In this document: in pieces, positions 1-5,684 of the stretch | Numbering within the stretch: position 1 is the first letter of the stretch | How the letters are laid out: every line of letters starts with the position of its first letter | Origin: Deltaproteobacteria bacterium | GTDB taxonomy: Bacteria; Myxococcota_A; UBA9160; SZUA-336 | NCBI GenBank assembly: GCA_030624945.1 | Contig: JAUXJB010000062.1 | Location: 1 to 8,166 of the forward strand | Direction of reading: 5' to 3' | Length of the DNA stretch: 8,166 bases | Made by a program: the position numbers and the translations under genes | The notes under the pieces: generated by a model | Database searches by the model: none | What the model was told of the DNA's origin: nothing | The model's input: the letters and a program-made list of their open reading frames with translations, nothing else

Positions 1-1
1 C

Positions 2-346
2 TCGCACATCGGTATCGACGCGGTCGTCAGCCCGCACCTCGCCGCGGTCTCGGCGATCCTCCACTTCATCCGCAAGGGCAAGGTCGTTTCGGTCACCGAC
101 GTGGGCGAAGCGGATGCCGAGGCGCTCGAGATCATCGCGCTCGAGACATCGGAGCTGGTCGGCAAGCCCCTGCGCGAGGCGAACATCAAGGACGCGATCG
201 TAGGCGCCATCGTTCGCGGGGAAGAGGTGCGGATTCCGTTCGGAGACGACGTGATCGAGGTTGGGGACCACGTGGTGATCTTCGCCCTGAAGAGCGCGAT
301 CCCACGGCTCGAGCGCCAGATGATGGTTCAGCTCCGGTACTTCTGA
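2..346 (+). CDS. trkA: Trk K+ uptake regulatory subunit TrkA, C-terminal part (5' truncated by window edge)
   Basis: The frame is open from base 2 and ends at TGA 344-346, giving the last 114 residues of a protein whose start lies outside the window. TrkA is the peripheral, NAD(H)-binding cytoplasmic subunit that gates the TrkG/TrkH potassium channel. What is visible is the end of the second RCK unit. A GIDAVVSP segment followed by AAVSAILHFIRKGKVVSV matches the linker seen in TrkA proteins. A C-terminal RCK_C domain follows, with the typical IVGAIVRGEEVRIP strand-turn-strand and an IEVGDHVVIFAL segment near the end; the protein stops about 20 residues later, as full-length TrkA does. The NAD-binding Rossmann motifs are not in the window. 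The next gene, lptE, begins one base after the stop, so co-transcription is likely, although K+ uptake and LPS assembly have no obvious functional link. The family call is secure. Confidence 0.93.
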   Translation, partial: SHIGIDAVVSPHLAAVSAILHFIRKGKVVSVTDVGEADAEALEIIALETSELVGKPLREANIKDAIVGAIVRGEEVRIPFGDDVIEVGDHVVIFALKSAIPRLERQMMVQLRYF

Positions 347-347
347 C

Positions 348-863
348 GTGCGTGCGGCCACGGCAGCATTGCTGACTGCGGGGCTCGCCCTCGCCTGCGG
401 CTACCAGATCGTGAGCGGAACCAGGGTCTTCGGACAGGACGTCCAGCAGCTCGAGATCCAGATGTTCGAGAACCGTAGCGACGAGCCCGGTCTGGAGTGG
501 ATGATCGGCGAGGCGCTGATGGAGGAGTTCCTGCGGCGGGGCCAGCTCCACACCGTCCACTCCGGCGAGACGACGACGTCTCAGGTCGTGCTGCGCGGCG
601 TCGTCCAGCAAGTGGCCGTACGTCCCAGCGCTTTCTCGTCCGTGGCGATCTCGGTGGAGGACTCGATCGAGGTGACCGTCGACGTGAATGTGCGGCGCGT
701 CGATACCGGCGACGTCGTCTGGCAGCGCGTCGGATTGGTCGCGCGCGAGCAGTTCCTCTCCAGCCCCGACCCCCTCGTGCACGAGACCAACAAGGAGATG
801 GCGTTGCTCCGCGTGTCGACGCTGATCGCCGAGAGCGTTCACGATGGCCTCTTCCGGTACTGA
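348..863 (+). CDS. lptE: LPS-assembly lipoprotein LptE
   Basis: This 171-residue protein should be the outer-membrane lipoprotein that plugs the LptD barrel and helps insert lipopolysaccharide in the outer leaflet. A short signal peptide (residues 1-16, ending LALA) precedes Cys17-Gly-Tyr, a lipobox followed by the GY pair common just after the lipidated cysteine in LptE. The segment around residues 36-58 (FENRSDEPGLEW, then ALMEEFLRRG) is the family signature; VVLRGVV, SVEDSIEVTVDV and VVWQRVG then form the expected alternating strands. The start is GTG 348, which places the lipoprotein signal exactly at the N-terminus; no good Shine-Dalgarno is visible, so coupling to trkA is plausible. Its end overlaps holA by 20 bases. 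The lptE-holA adjacency also occurs in E. coli and supports both calls. At 171 residues it is somewhat shorter than E. coli LptE but of ordinary length for the family. Confidence 0.9.
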   Translation: MRAATAALLTAGLALACGYQIVSGTRVFGQDVQQLEIQMFENRSDEPGLEWMIGEALMEEFLRRGQLHTVHSGETTTSQVVLRGVVQQVAVRPSAFSSVAISVEDSIEVTVDVNVRRVDTGDVVWQRVGLVAREQFLSSPDPLVHETNKEMALLRVSTLIAESVHDGLFRY

Positions 864-1830
864 GGCGCTCGCCCCGCCCGTGGTTCTTCTGGTCGGGTCC
901 GAGGCGACGCTGCGTGCTGCCGCGCTGGCCGAGCTCCGCGAGCGGGTTCTCGCGGGAGGCCCACCCGACTTCAACGAAGACCGCTTCGACCTGGCGGCTG
1001 GGGGCACCGATCCGAGCGAGATCCTGCTGGCGGCGCGCACGCTCCCGGTAATGGCGCCGCTTCGGCTGGTCCACGTTCGCGGAGTCGGTGACCGTAGGGC
1101 GGCGAGATTCCTCGACAATCAGCTTCCGGAGTACCTCCAGGACCCCGTGCCGACCACGTGCCTGGTGCTCGAGGCCGAGCGAGTCGACAAGCGCCAGAGG
1201 TGGGTGAAACAGGTCGCCAAGATCGGTGAACTTCGCGACTGCAAGGGGCCGAGCCGCCCCGCCGAGCTGCGCGGCTGGATCGAGTCGCGCCTCGCCAGCA
1301 GCGGCAAGAGAGCGGGTAGCGGCGCCACGGCGGCGTTGCTGGACGCTGTCGGCTCCGATCTGGATCGTCTGGCGATGGAGATCGACAAGCTCTGCCTCTT
1401 CGTGGGTGAGCGCGCGGAGGTGAGCGCGGACGATGTTGCCGAGGTCACGGGCGACCTGCGACCTCGCGCGCTCTACGAGCTAACCGACGCGATCGGGGCG
1501 CGCCAGCTCCCGGCCGCGTTGAGGCTCGCGAACCAGCTCTTCGACCAGGGCGACATGCCTCTGGCAATGCTCGGCGCCCTGGCCAACCACTTCCGGCGTC
1601 TGCTCCGCGCACGCGAGTGCCGGCCGCTGGAAGCGCGGGAGGTACAGCGCCGGCTGGCGATCCATCCCTACGCCGCGCGCAAGCTGGTCGAGCAGGCTCG
1701 GCGTTTCGACCTGCGGCGTCTGCGAGGGTGCCTGGCCGCAGTGCGTCGGGCGGACGAGGCGCTCAAAGGCGGGAGCTCGCTGCCTCCGCGTCTGGCGATC
1801 GAACGCCTCGTGCTGGCGGTCTGCGCCTGA
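844..1830 (+). CDS. holA: DNA polymerase III subunit delta (clamp loader)
   Basis: The 328-residue product is the delta subunit, which opens the beta sliding clamp inside the cytoplasmic clamp-loader complex. The N-terminal AAA+-like domain starts at VVLLVGSEATLR (residues 13-24). It continues through DFNEDRFDL and LPVMAPLRLVHVRGV, the arrangement found in delta subunits, which lack the Walker catalytic residues. The middle domain includes the segment ALLDAVGSDLDRLAMEIDKL (from about residue 165). The C-terminal collar domain includes ALYELTDAIGARQLPAAL and MLGALANHFRRLLRARE. ATG 844 gives an N-terminus a dozen residues upstream of the conserved core; a weak GAGAG lies around 829-834. The start lies inside the end of lptE, implying coupled translation. 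The stop is only 8 bases from the stop of the convergent rpsT, leaving no room for a separate terminator. The length is normal for HolA. Confidence 0.92.
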   Translation: MASSGTEALAPPVVLLVGSEATLRAAALAELRERVLAGGPPDFNEDRFDLAAGGTDPSEILLAARTLPVMAPLRLVHVRGVGDRRAARFLDNQLPEYLQDPVPTTCLVLEAERVDKRQRWVKQVAKIGELRDCKGPSRPAELRGWIESRLASSGKRAGSGATAALLDAVGSDLDRLAMEIDKLCLFVGERAEVSADDVAEVTGDLRPRALYELTDAIGARQLPAALRLANQLFDQGDMPLAMLGALANHFRRLLRARECRPLEAREVQRRLAIHPYAARKLVEQARRFDLRRLRGCLAAVRRADEALKGGSSLPPRLAIERLVLAVCA

Positions 1831-1838
1831 GGCGGGGG

Positions 1839-2099
1839 CTATCCTGCGCGCTGGAGCAGCTTCTGGAGCCGGGAAACCGTACGAGAGACCGTGCGCTCAT
1901 GCACGGCGCCCTTGGACAGCGCCCTGCGCAGGAGACGCTCGGCGTCGTGACAGTACTTCGCGAGGTCCTCCGCGCTCTCCGGGGCCGCGCGACGCGCTCT
2001 GCGAAGCGCGGAGCGCACGGTCGAGCGGTAGTGGCGGTTGCGCGCGTAGCGTTTCAGCGACTGCCGGTGCCGTTTCTTCGCGGACGCGTGTTGGGCCAT
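1839..2099 (-). CDS. rpsT: Small ribosomal subunit protein bS20
   Basis: An 86-residue, strongly basic protein that binds the 5' domain of 16S rRNA during 30S assembly. It begins MAQHASAKKRHRQSLKRYARN, the characteristic S20 opening (S-AKKR, then Q-S). It continues with Arg-rich helices and a late segment, ALSKGAVHERTVSRTVSRL, corresponding to the conserved KG-(I/V)-H-K/R stretch of the family. ATG is read from 2099 down and is preceded by a strong GGAGGA ribosome-binding site four bases upstream. It is the only minus-strand gene here, tail-to-tail with holA (8-base gap) and head-to-head with murJ. Its own promoter candidate is present upstream (see separate entry), so it should be expressed independently of its neighbours. 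Length and composition are ordinary. Confidence 0.96.
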   Translation of the reverse strand: MAQHASAKKRHRQSLKRYARNRHYRSTVRSALRRARRAAPESAEDLAKYCHDAERLLRRALSKGAVHERTVSRTVSRLQKLLQRAG

Positions 2100-3777
2100 G
2101 AGTTCCTCCGGGCCCGACGGTAGTTACCCCGGCCCCGGGCCGGTGTCAACGGAGGGGGACCGTGTAGTCCGCTCGGCGGGCGTGGTGGCTGGAGCCACCC
2201 TGGCGAGCCGCGTGCTGGGCCTGGCCCGAGACGTGGTGGTGGCCAACCTGTTCGCGGCCGCCGCCACCGACGCGTTCTTCGTCGCCTTCATGATCCCCAA
2301 CCTCCTGCGACGCCTGGTCGGAGAGGGTTCGCTCACGGTCTCCTTCGTACCGGTCTTCTCGAGCTGGCTGCAGCGCTCCCGCGAGGCCGCCCGGCAGGTG
2401 TTCGGCGCCGTGTGGACGCTCGGGTTTGTCGTGGGTCTCGTGATCGCGCTGGCCGGGATCCTCCTCGCCGACCCGCTCGTGAGCCTCTTCGCGCCCGGAT
2501 TTCAGCTCGAGGAGGGGAAGAGCGAGCTCGCGGCGAGCCTGCTCAGACTCTGCTTCCCCTACATCCTGGCGATGATCCTGCTCTCCGTGGCGATGGGAGC
2601 GCTCAACAGCCTTGGCCACTTCCTGGCTCCCGCCATCGCGCCCGTGGCCCTCAACGTCTGTCTCATCGCGGCGGCCTTCGCAGGTGTCGCGTTCCTCGGC
2701 AGCCCGATCCTGGCCCTCGGTGTGGCCGTGATCGTCGCCGGGATCGTCCAGGTGATGATGCAGCTGCCCGCGCTCCGCGCGCGCGGTATGGCGCCTCGCG
2801 TCGTCTGGAACCTTCGCCATCCGGCCGTGCGCTCGATCGGAGTCCTGATGCTTCCGGCGGTGCTGGGAGCGTCGGTCTTTCAGCTGAACCTGCTGCTCTC
2901 CCGCTTTCTCGCGTCCTTTCTCGGGGACGGCGCGATCTCGTATCTGTACTACGCCTCGCGCTTGCTGGAGCTGCCGCTGGGAATCTTCGTGTTCGCGCTG
3001 GGGACCGCGAGCTTGCCCACTTTCTCGAGGCAGATCTCCGCCGGAGATCGCCCGGGGCTGCAGCGCACGTTCTCGACGACGCTGGGCACCCTCCTCGCTC
3101 TGGCGCTGCCGTCGTCCATCGGACTCGCCATGCTCTGCGAGCCGATTTTCGCGGTCTTCTTCGGGCTCAACTCGGAGACATTCGGGCTCGCTGCCGTCGA
3201 GGCGTCCTCCGCGGCTCTCTTCTACTACGCCTTCGGGCTGGTGCCGATCGCGCTGACGCGGATATACACCAATCTATGTATCGCCCACGAGAACACGGCG
3301 ACGGGGGCTCGAGGCGCGGTCTTTGGGCTGGTGGTGAACGCGGCAGCTTCGCTGGTCCTGATCGGTCCGCTGCCCGCGGGTCCGCTGCCGGATTGGTTCA
3401 CGACCGTTCAACAACGCATGGTGGTCGCCGACCTCGGCTTCGTCGGTCTCGCCGTCGCCAATACGATCGCGGCCACGGCCAACTGCGCCTACGTCGTGTG
3501 GTCGGCGCGCCGACTGTACGGAAGCCAGGTGAGGCGCGCGGATCTCGTAGGGCTGCTCAAGGTCGTCGGCGGGGCAGGCGTACTCATCGCCGTGCTGCAC
3601 CTGGCGGATGCGATCCTGCCGATACCCCTCGAGGCCTCTTTGGCTTCGCTGGCGACCCTGGCGCTGCATCTCTTCCTGGGCGTAGCTGGCTACGGCATGG
3701 CGCTTCACCTCCTGGGAAGCAGCCAGCTGCAGCTTCTGCGCGATTTGCTGCGTCGGCGGGGTCTTTCGGATCGCTGA
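2098..3777 (+). CDS. murJ: Lipid II flippase MurJ (MviN family)
   Basis: An integral inner-membrane protein of the MOP exporter superfamily that moves lipid II across the membrane for peptidoglycan synthesis. It has many hydrophobic segments, consistent with the 14 helices of the family, and 559 residues from ATG 2098. The N-terminal signature is clear: SRVLGLARD (residues 37-45), TDAFFVAFMIPNLLRR (57-72), then GEGSLTVSFVPVF. Arg38, Arg44 and Asp58 align by eye with E. coli Arg18, Arg24 and Asp39, residues important for flipping. The start is uncertain: ATG 2098 overlaps the rpsT start and adds about 20 low-complexity Gly/Pro/Ser residues relative to E. coli MurJ. GTG 2143 (residue 16) gives a more usual N-terminus. 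Neither has a good ribosome-binding site. A 74-base gap separates its stop from the next gene on the same strand. Confidence 0.94.
   Translation: MSSSGPDGSYPGPGPVSTEGDRVVRSAGVVAGATLASRVLGLARDVVVANLFAAAATDAFFVAFMIPNLLRRLVGEGSLTVSFVPVFSSWLQRSREAARQVFGAVWTLGFVVGLVIALAGILLADPLVSLFAPGFQLEEGKSELAASLLRLCFPYILAMILLSVAMGALNSLGHFLAPAIAPVALNVCLIAAAFAGVAFLGSPILALGVAVIVAGIVQVMMQLPALRARGMAPRVVWNLRHPAVRSIGVLMLPAVLGASVFQLNLLLSRFLASFLGDGAISYLYYASRLLELPLGIFVFALGTASLPTFSRQISAGDRPGLQRTFSTTLGTLLALALPSSIGLAMLCEPIFAVFFGLNSETFGLAAVEASSAALFYYAFGLVPIALTRIYTNLCIAHENTATGARGAVFGLVVNAAASLVLIGPLPAGPLPDWFTTVQQRMVVADLGFVGLAVANTIAATANCAYVVWSARRLYGSQVRRADLVGLLKVVGGAGVLIAVLHLADAILPIPLEASLASLATLALHLFLGVAGYGMALHLLGSSQLQLLRDLLRRRGLSDR
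2104..2109 (-). promoter_or_regulatory. Ribosome-binding site of rpsT
   Basis: On the minus strand the sequence reads GGAGGA, then ACTC, then the ATG of rpsT. This is a near-perfect Shine-Dalgarno and fixes that start. The same bases lie inside the first codons of murJ if murJ starts at 2098. Confidence 0.85.
2121..2149 (-). promoter_or_regulatory. rpsT: Candidate sigma-70-type promoter of rpsT
   Basis: On the minus strand, bases 2149-2144 read TTGACA, a perfect -35 consensus. Seventeen bases later, 2126-2121 read TAACTA, a weak -10 sharing the first T and A with TATAAT. This is one of few AT-containing patches in very GC-rich surroundings. A start about seven bases past the -10 would give a leader of roughly 14 bases that still contains the GGAGGA site. 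The perfect -35, ideal spacing and position before a gene that needs its own promoter support it; the poor -10 is the weakness. Confidence 0.6.
2129..2143. repeat. 15-bp GC inverted repeat in the rpsT/murJ junction
   Basis: CCGGCCC (2129-2135) and GGGCCGG (2137-2143) are exact reverse complements around a single central C. The repeat almost exactly fills the spacer between the -35 and -10 of the candidate rpsT promoter. It also runs up to the first base of the alternative murJ GTG start (2143). It could be an operator, a hairpin in a murJ leader, or a chance product of GC-only sequence; the sequence alone does not decide. Confidence 0.45.
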
Positions 3778-3823
3778 TTCCCCCTTCAGTGGCCGAAAGG
3801 CGCGTCCGAACTAAGGGAGAGCG

Positions 3824-3840
3824 GGTCGGGTGTGCCGACC
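3824..3840 (+). other. Small hairpin just upstream of the TPR/zinc-ribbon gene
   Basis: GGTCGG (3824-3829) and CCGACC (3835-3840) form a 6-bp stem with a GTGTG loop. It ends immediately before the ribosome-binding site GAGGGGA (3841-3847). No T-run follows, so it is not a classical terminator for murJ. It might modulate translation or be chance. Confidence 0.3.
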
Positions 3841-3847
3841 GAGGGGA
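3841..3847 (+). promoter_or_regulatory. Ribosome-binding site deciding the start of the TPR/zinc-ribbon gene
   Basis: GAGGGGA lies four bases before GTG 3852. The frame is also open upstream, including a GTG at 3789, but only the 3852 start has this site and places a signal peptide at the N-terminus. Confidence 0.6.
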
Positions 3848-3851
3848 CGGT

Positions 3852-5684
3852 GTGCGTTCACCAAGGGGCGTGTGGGGATCTGCGTGGGGCGCTGCGCTGC
3901 TGGCCTCCACCCTGGTGTGCGGTAGCGCGCGCGCGGAGCTCGATCGCGCCGATCCTCTCCTGGTCCCCTCGGGTCCGCTCCCGGTGCCCGAAGACTCGGC
4001 CGGGCTGCCCCTGGGCGACAGGCTGCAGGCGGCGGAGACCGTCCTCCGCGGGCGCGGCTTCCGCGAGATGCCGGTCCTGGCCTGGGCCGCCCTGGAGGCC
4101 GCCAAGGACGGCACTCGACCGAACTTCATAGAGAAGGCGCTGCGACTCGCTCCCAGGACGCCCGGAGTCCTCTTCGAGGCCGCTCGCCAGAGCGGAGGGG
4201 CCGGGGCCTACGGGAAGGCCGTGCTCGCGCTCCTGGCGAGCTTCCCCGGGATGATCTGGCTTCTCTCGACGCTCGGCGTCGCGCTGGGCCTCGGAGTGCT
4301 TGTGGCGACGGCAATCGTCGTTTCGATCGGCTACGGGCGGACTCTCGCGCTGCATGGCCACGAGCTGGGGCACTTCACCGATTCGATCGACCCCCCCAGC
4401 TGGCCCGGAATGCTGCTCGGCATCAGCGCCCTCGCCATGTTGCCGCTCTTTGGAATGGGTCCGCTGGTCATCCTCGCCGTCGCGGGCATGCTCGCGGCAC
4501 TCCGGCTGCCGCGCCGCGCCTCTCTGGCGGTCGCAGCGTCGATGGCGGCTCTGTGCCTGTGCGCCGGGCCTCTCCTCGACGCTTGGTCCAAGATCTCCGC
4601 GGTGCAGGGCCAAGGGGACACGTTGCTCGCCGTGTGGCGCGTGGAACGGGGGCTGCCGCTGCCGGGCGACGAGGCAAAGCTCTCGCTGGCTGCCGAACGC
4701 GCTCCCGACGACCTCCTGCCGCGACTCGGACTGGCCACGATGTTCGTGCGCCGGGGAGATCTCGAGGCGACGGAACGGATCCTGGCCAACGTGCCGACGA
4801 GCGCACCGGCGGCCCTGCGCTCCCAGGCGTTCAACGTCTTGGGCAGCGTTCAGCTGGCCCGAGGGGAAGTCAAGAAGGCCGTCGAGTGGCTCGAAGACGC
4901 CCGAGCTGCCGAGGAGTCGGCTGCTGTCCTCTACAACCTGTCGCAAGCCTACGGTCGTGCGCTGCGCCTCGAGGAGCACTCGGCTCTCTTCATCGCCGCA
5001 CGTGAACGGGACGCCGAACTCATCCACGAGCATACCCAGATCGGGGGCACCACCTTCCACTCCTACCTCATCCAGCCGCGCATACCGCTCTCCTCTTTCC
5101 TGGCGGCAGCGCTGGCCCCCAGCACGCAGGCCGCAGACCTCGCCCGGAACGTGCGTATCTGGACCCTGGGGAGGCGAGCACCGGCCTGGAGCTGGGTGCT
5201 CCTGCCCGTCTTCGGACTGGCCGGTGTCGTGGCCAGGCGCAAGGGGATTACCCGCTGCAAGCGCTGCGCGAAGGTGATCTGCACGGCCTGCTCGCCGGAC
5301 GCGGCGGCAGACATCTGCGTCACCTGTGAGCGCCTGCGCTCGAACGCCGGAGCGAGCGATCCCCGGCTGAGACGCGCTCAGCTCGATCTCGACCGAGCTC
5401 GGCGGCGCCGTCTCAGGCTCGGCCTGTTTGGCGCCGGGATGGTGCTCCCGGGCCTGCCGGCGGTCTTCGATGGCCAGGTCATGAGCGGCTATCTGAGAAT
5501 CGCCGCCGTCGGTACGGCGGTGGCCCTGCTGACGCTGGTGCCGCGACTGCCGGGCCCCTGGGAGGTCGGGAATCTAGGCGTGGCGCTCCCGAACGTGTTT
5601 GGCTTTGGGCTGCTGATACCGCTCTACGCGCTCGGCCTGTGGGCGGCCTTCCTGCGCCTGCGGACCAGGAAGCTGGGCGCATGA
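3852..5684 (+). CDS. Uncharacterised membrane protein with signal peptide, TPR-like repeats and a cytoplasmic zinc ribbon
   Basis: I do not recognise a named gene; it resembles unnamed TPR/zinc-ribbon membrane proteins of deltaproteobacteria. From GTG 3852 it has 610 residues. Residues 1-28 are a signal peptide ending SARA (Ala-X-Ala) before Glu29. Residues 70-112 are helical and repeat-like. Hydrophobic segments lie near 136-160, 184-202, 204-219 and 223-243. Residues 283-385 hold about three TPR-like units (one around AFNVLGSVQLARGEVKKAVEWLEDA). A further membrane segment, 446-461, is followed by ARRKG, which by the positive-inside rule puts the next part in the cytoplasm. There, Cys469, 472, 477, 480, 489 and 492 form a C-x2-C-x4-C-x2-C-x8-C-x2-C zinc ribbon. 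Further membrane segments fill 521-602. HELGH occurs at 170-174. The same topology puts the TPR block in the periplasm. Its stop overlaps the next start (ATGA), so it very likely works with the DUF4388 protein. Confidence 0.85.
   Translation: MRSPRGVWGSAWGAALLASTLVCGSARAELDRADPLLVPSGPLPVPEDSAGLPLGDRLQAAETVLRGRGFREMPVLAWAALEAAKDGTRPNFIEKALRLAPRTPGVLFEAARQSGGAGAYGKAVLALLASFPGMIWLLSTLGVALGLGVLVATAIVVSIGYGRTLALHGHELGHFTDSIDPPSWPGMLLGISALAMLPLFGMGPLVILAVAGMLAALRLPRRASLAVAASMAALCLCAGPLLDAWSKISAVQGQGDTLLAVWRVERGLPLPGDEAKLSLAAERAPDDLLPRLGLATMFVRRGDLEATERILANVPTSAPAALRSQAFNVLGSVQLARGEVKKAVEWLEDARAAEESAAVLYNLSQAYGRALRLEEHSALFIAARERDAELIHEHTQIGGTTFHSYLIQPRIPLSSFLAAALAPSTQAADLARNVRIWTLGRRAPAWSWVLLPVFGLAGVVARRKGITRCKRCAKVICTACSPDAAADICVTCERLRSNAGASDPRLRRAQLDLDRARRRRLRLGLFGAGMVLPGLPAVFDGQVMSGYLRIAAVGTAVALLTLVPRLPGPWEVGNLGVALPNVFGFGLLIPLYALGLWAAFLRLRTRKLGA

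Noticed and set aside
186..1118. Minus-strand open frames opposite trkA/lptE/holA.
   Set aside because: No recognisable motif, low-complexity Arg/Ser/Gly composition, and all three + strand genes are well supported.
1834..1848. A 15-base exact repeat, GGGGGCTATCCTGCG, at 1834-1848 and again at about 6638-6652.
   Set aside because: One copy spans the end of rpsT and the other is inside the DUF4388 coding sequence. Composition-biased chance plus codon use explains it, and no third copy or flanking structure was seen.
2412..3788. The reading frame of the TPR/zinc-ribbon gene stays open far upstream, across most of murJ, which could suggest a 1090-residue protein.
   Set aside because: That stretch is out of frame with clear MurJ coding, has Arg/Gly/Ala-rich composition typical of a GC-rich shadow frame, and the ribosome-binding site plus signal peptide place the start at 3852.
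3874..3923. Possible lipoprotein signal at the TPR protein N-terminus (Cys23).
   Set aside because: The residue before Cys23 is Val, which does not fit a lipobox; Ala26-Arg-Ala28 gives a better signal peptidase I site.
3858..5060. Long open frame on the minus strand opposite the TPR gene (about 400 codons).
   Set aside because: Composition is rich in Arg, Gln, Glu and Gly with no recognisable domain; it mirrors a well-supported + strand gene and is explained by high GC at third positions.
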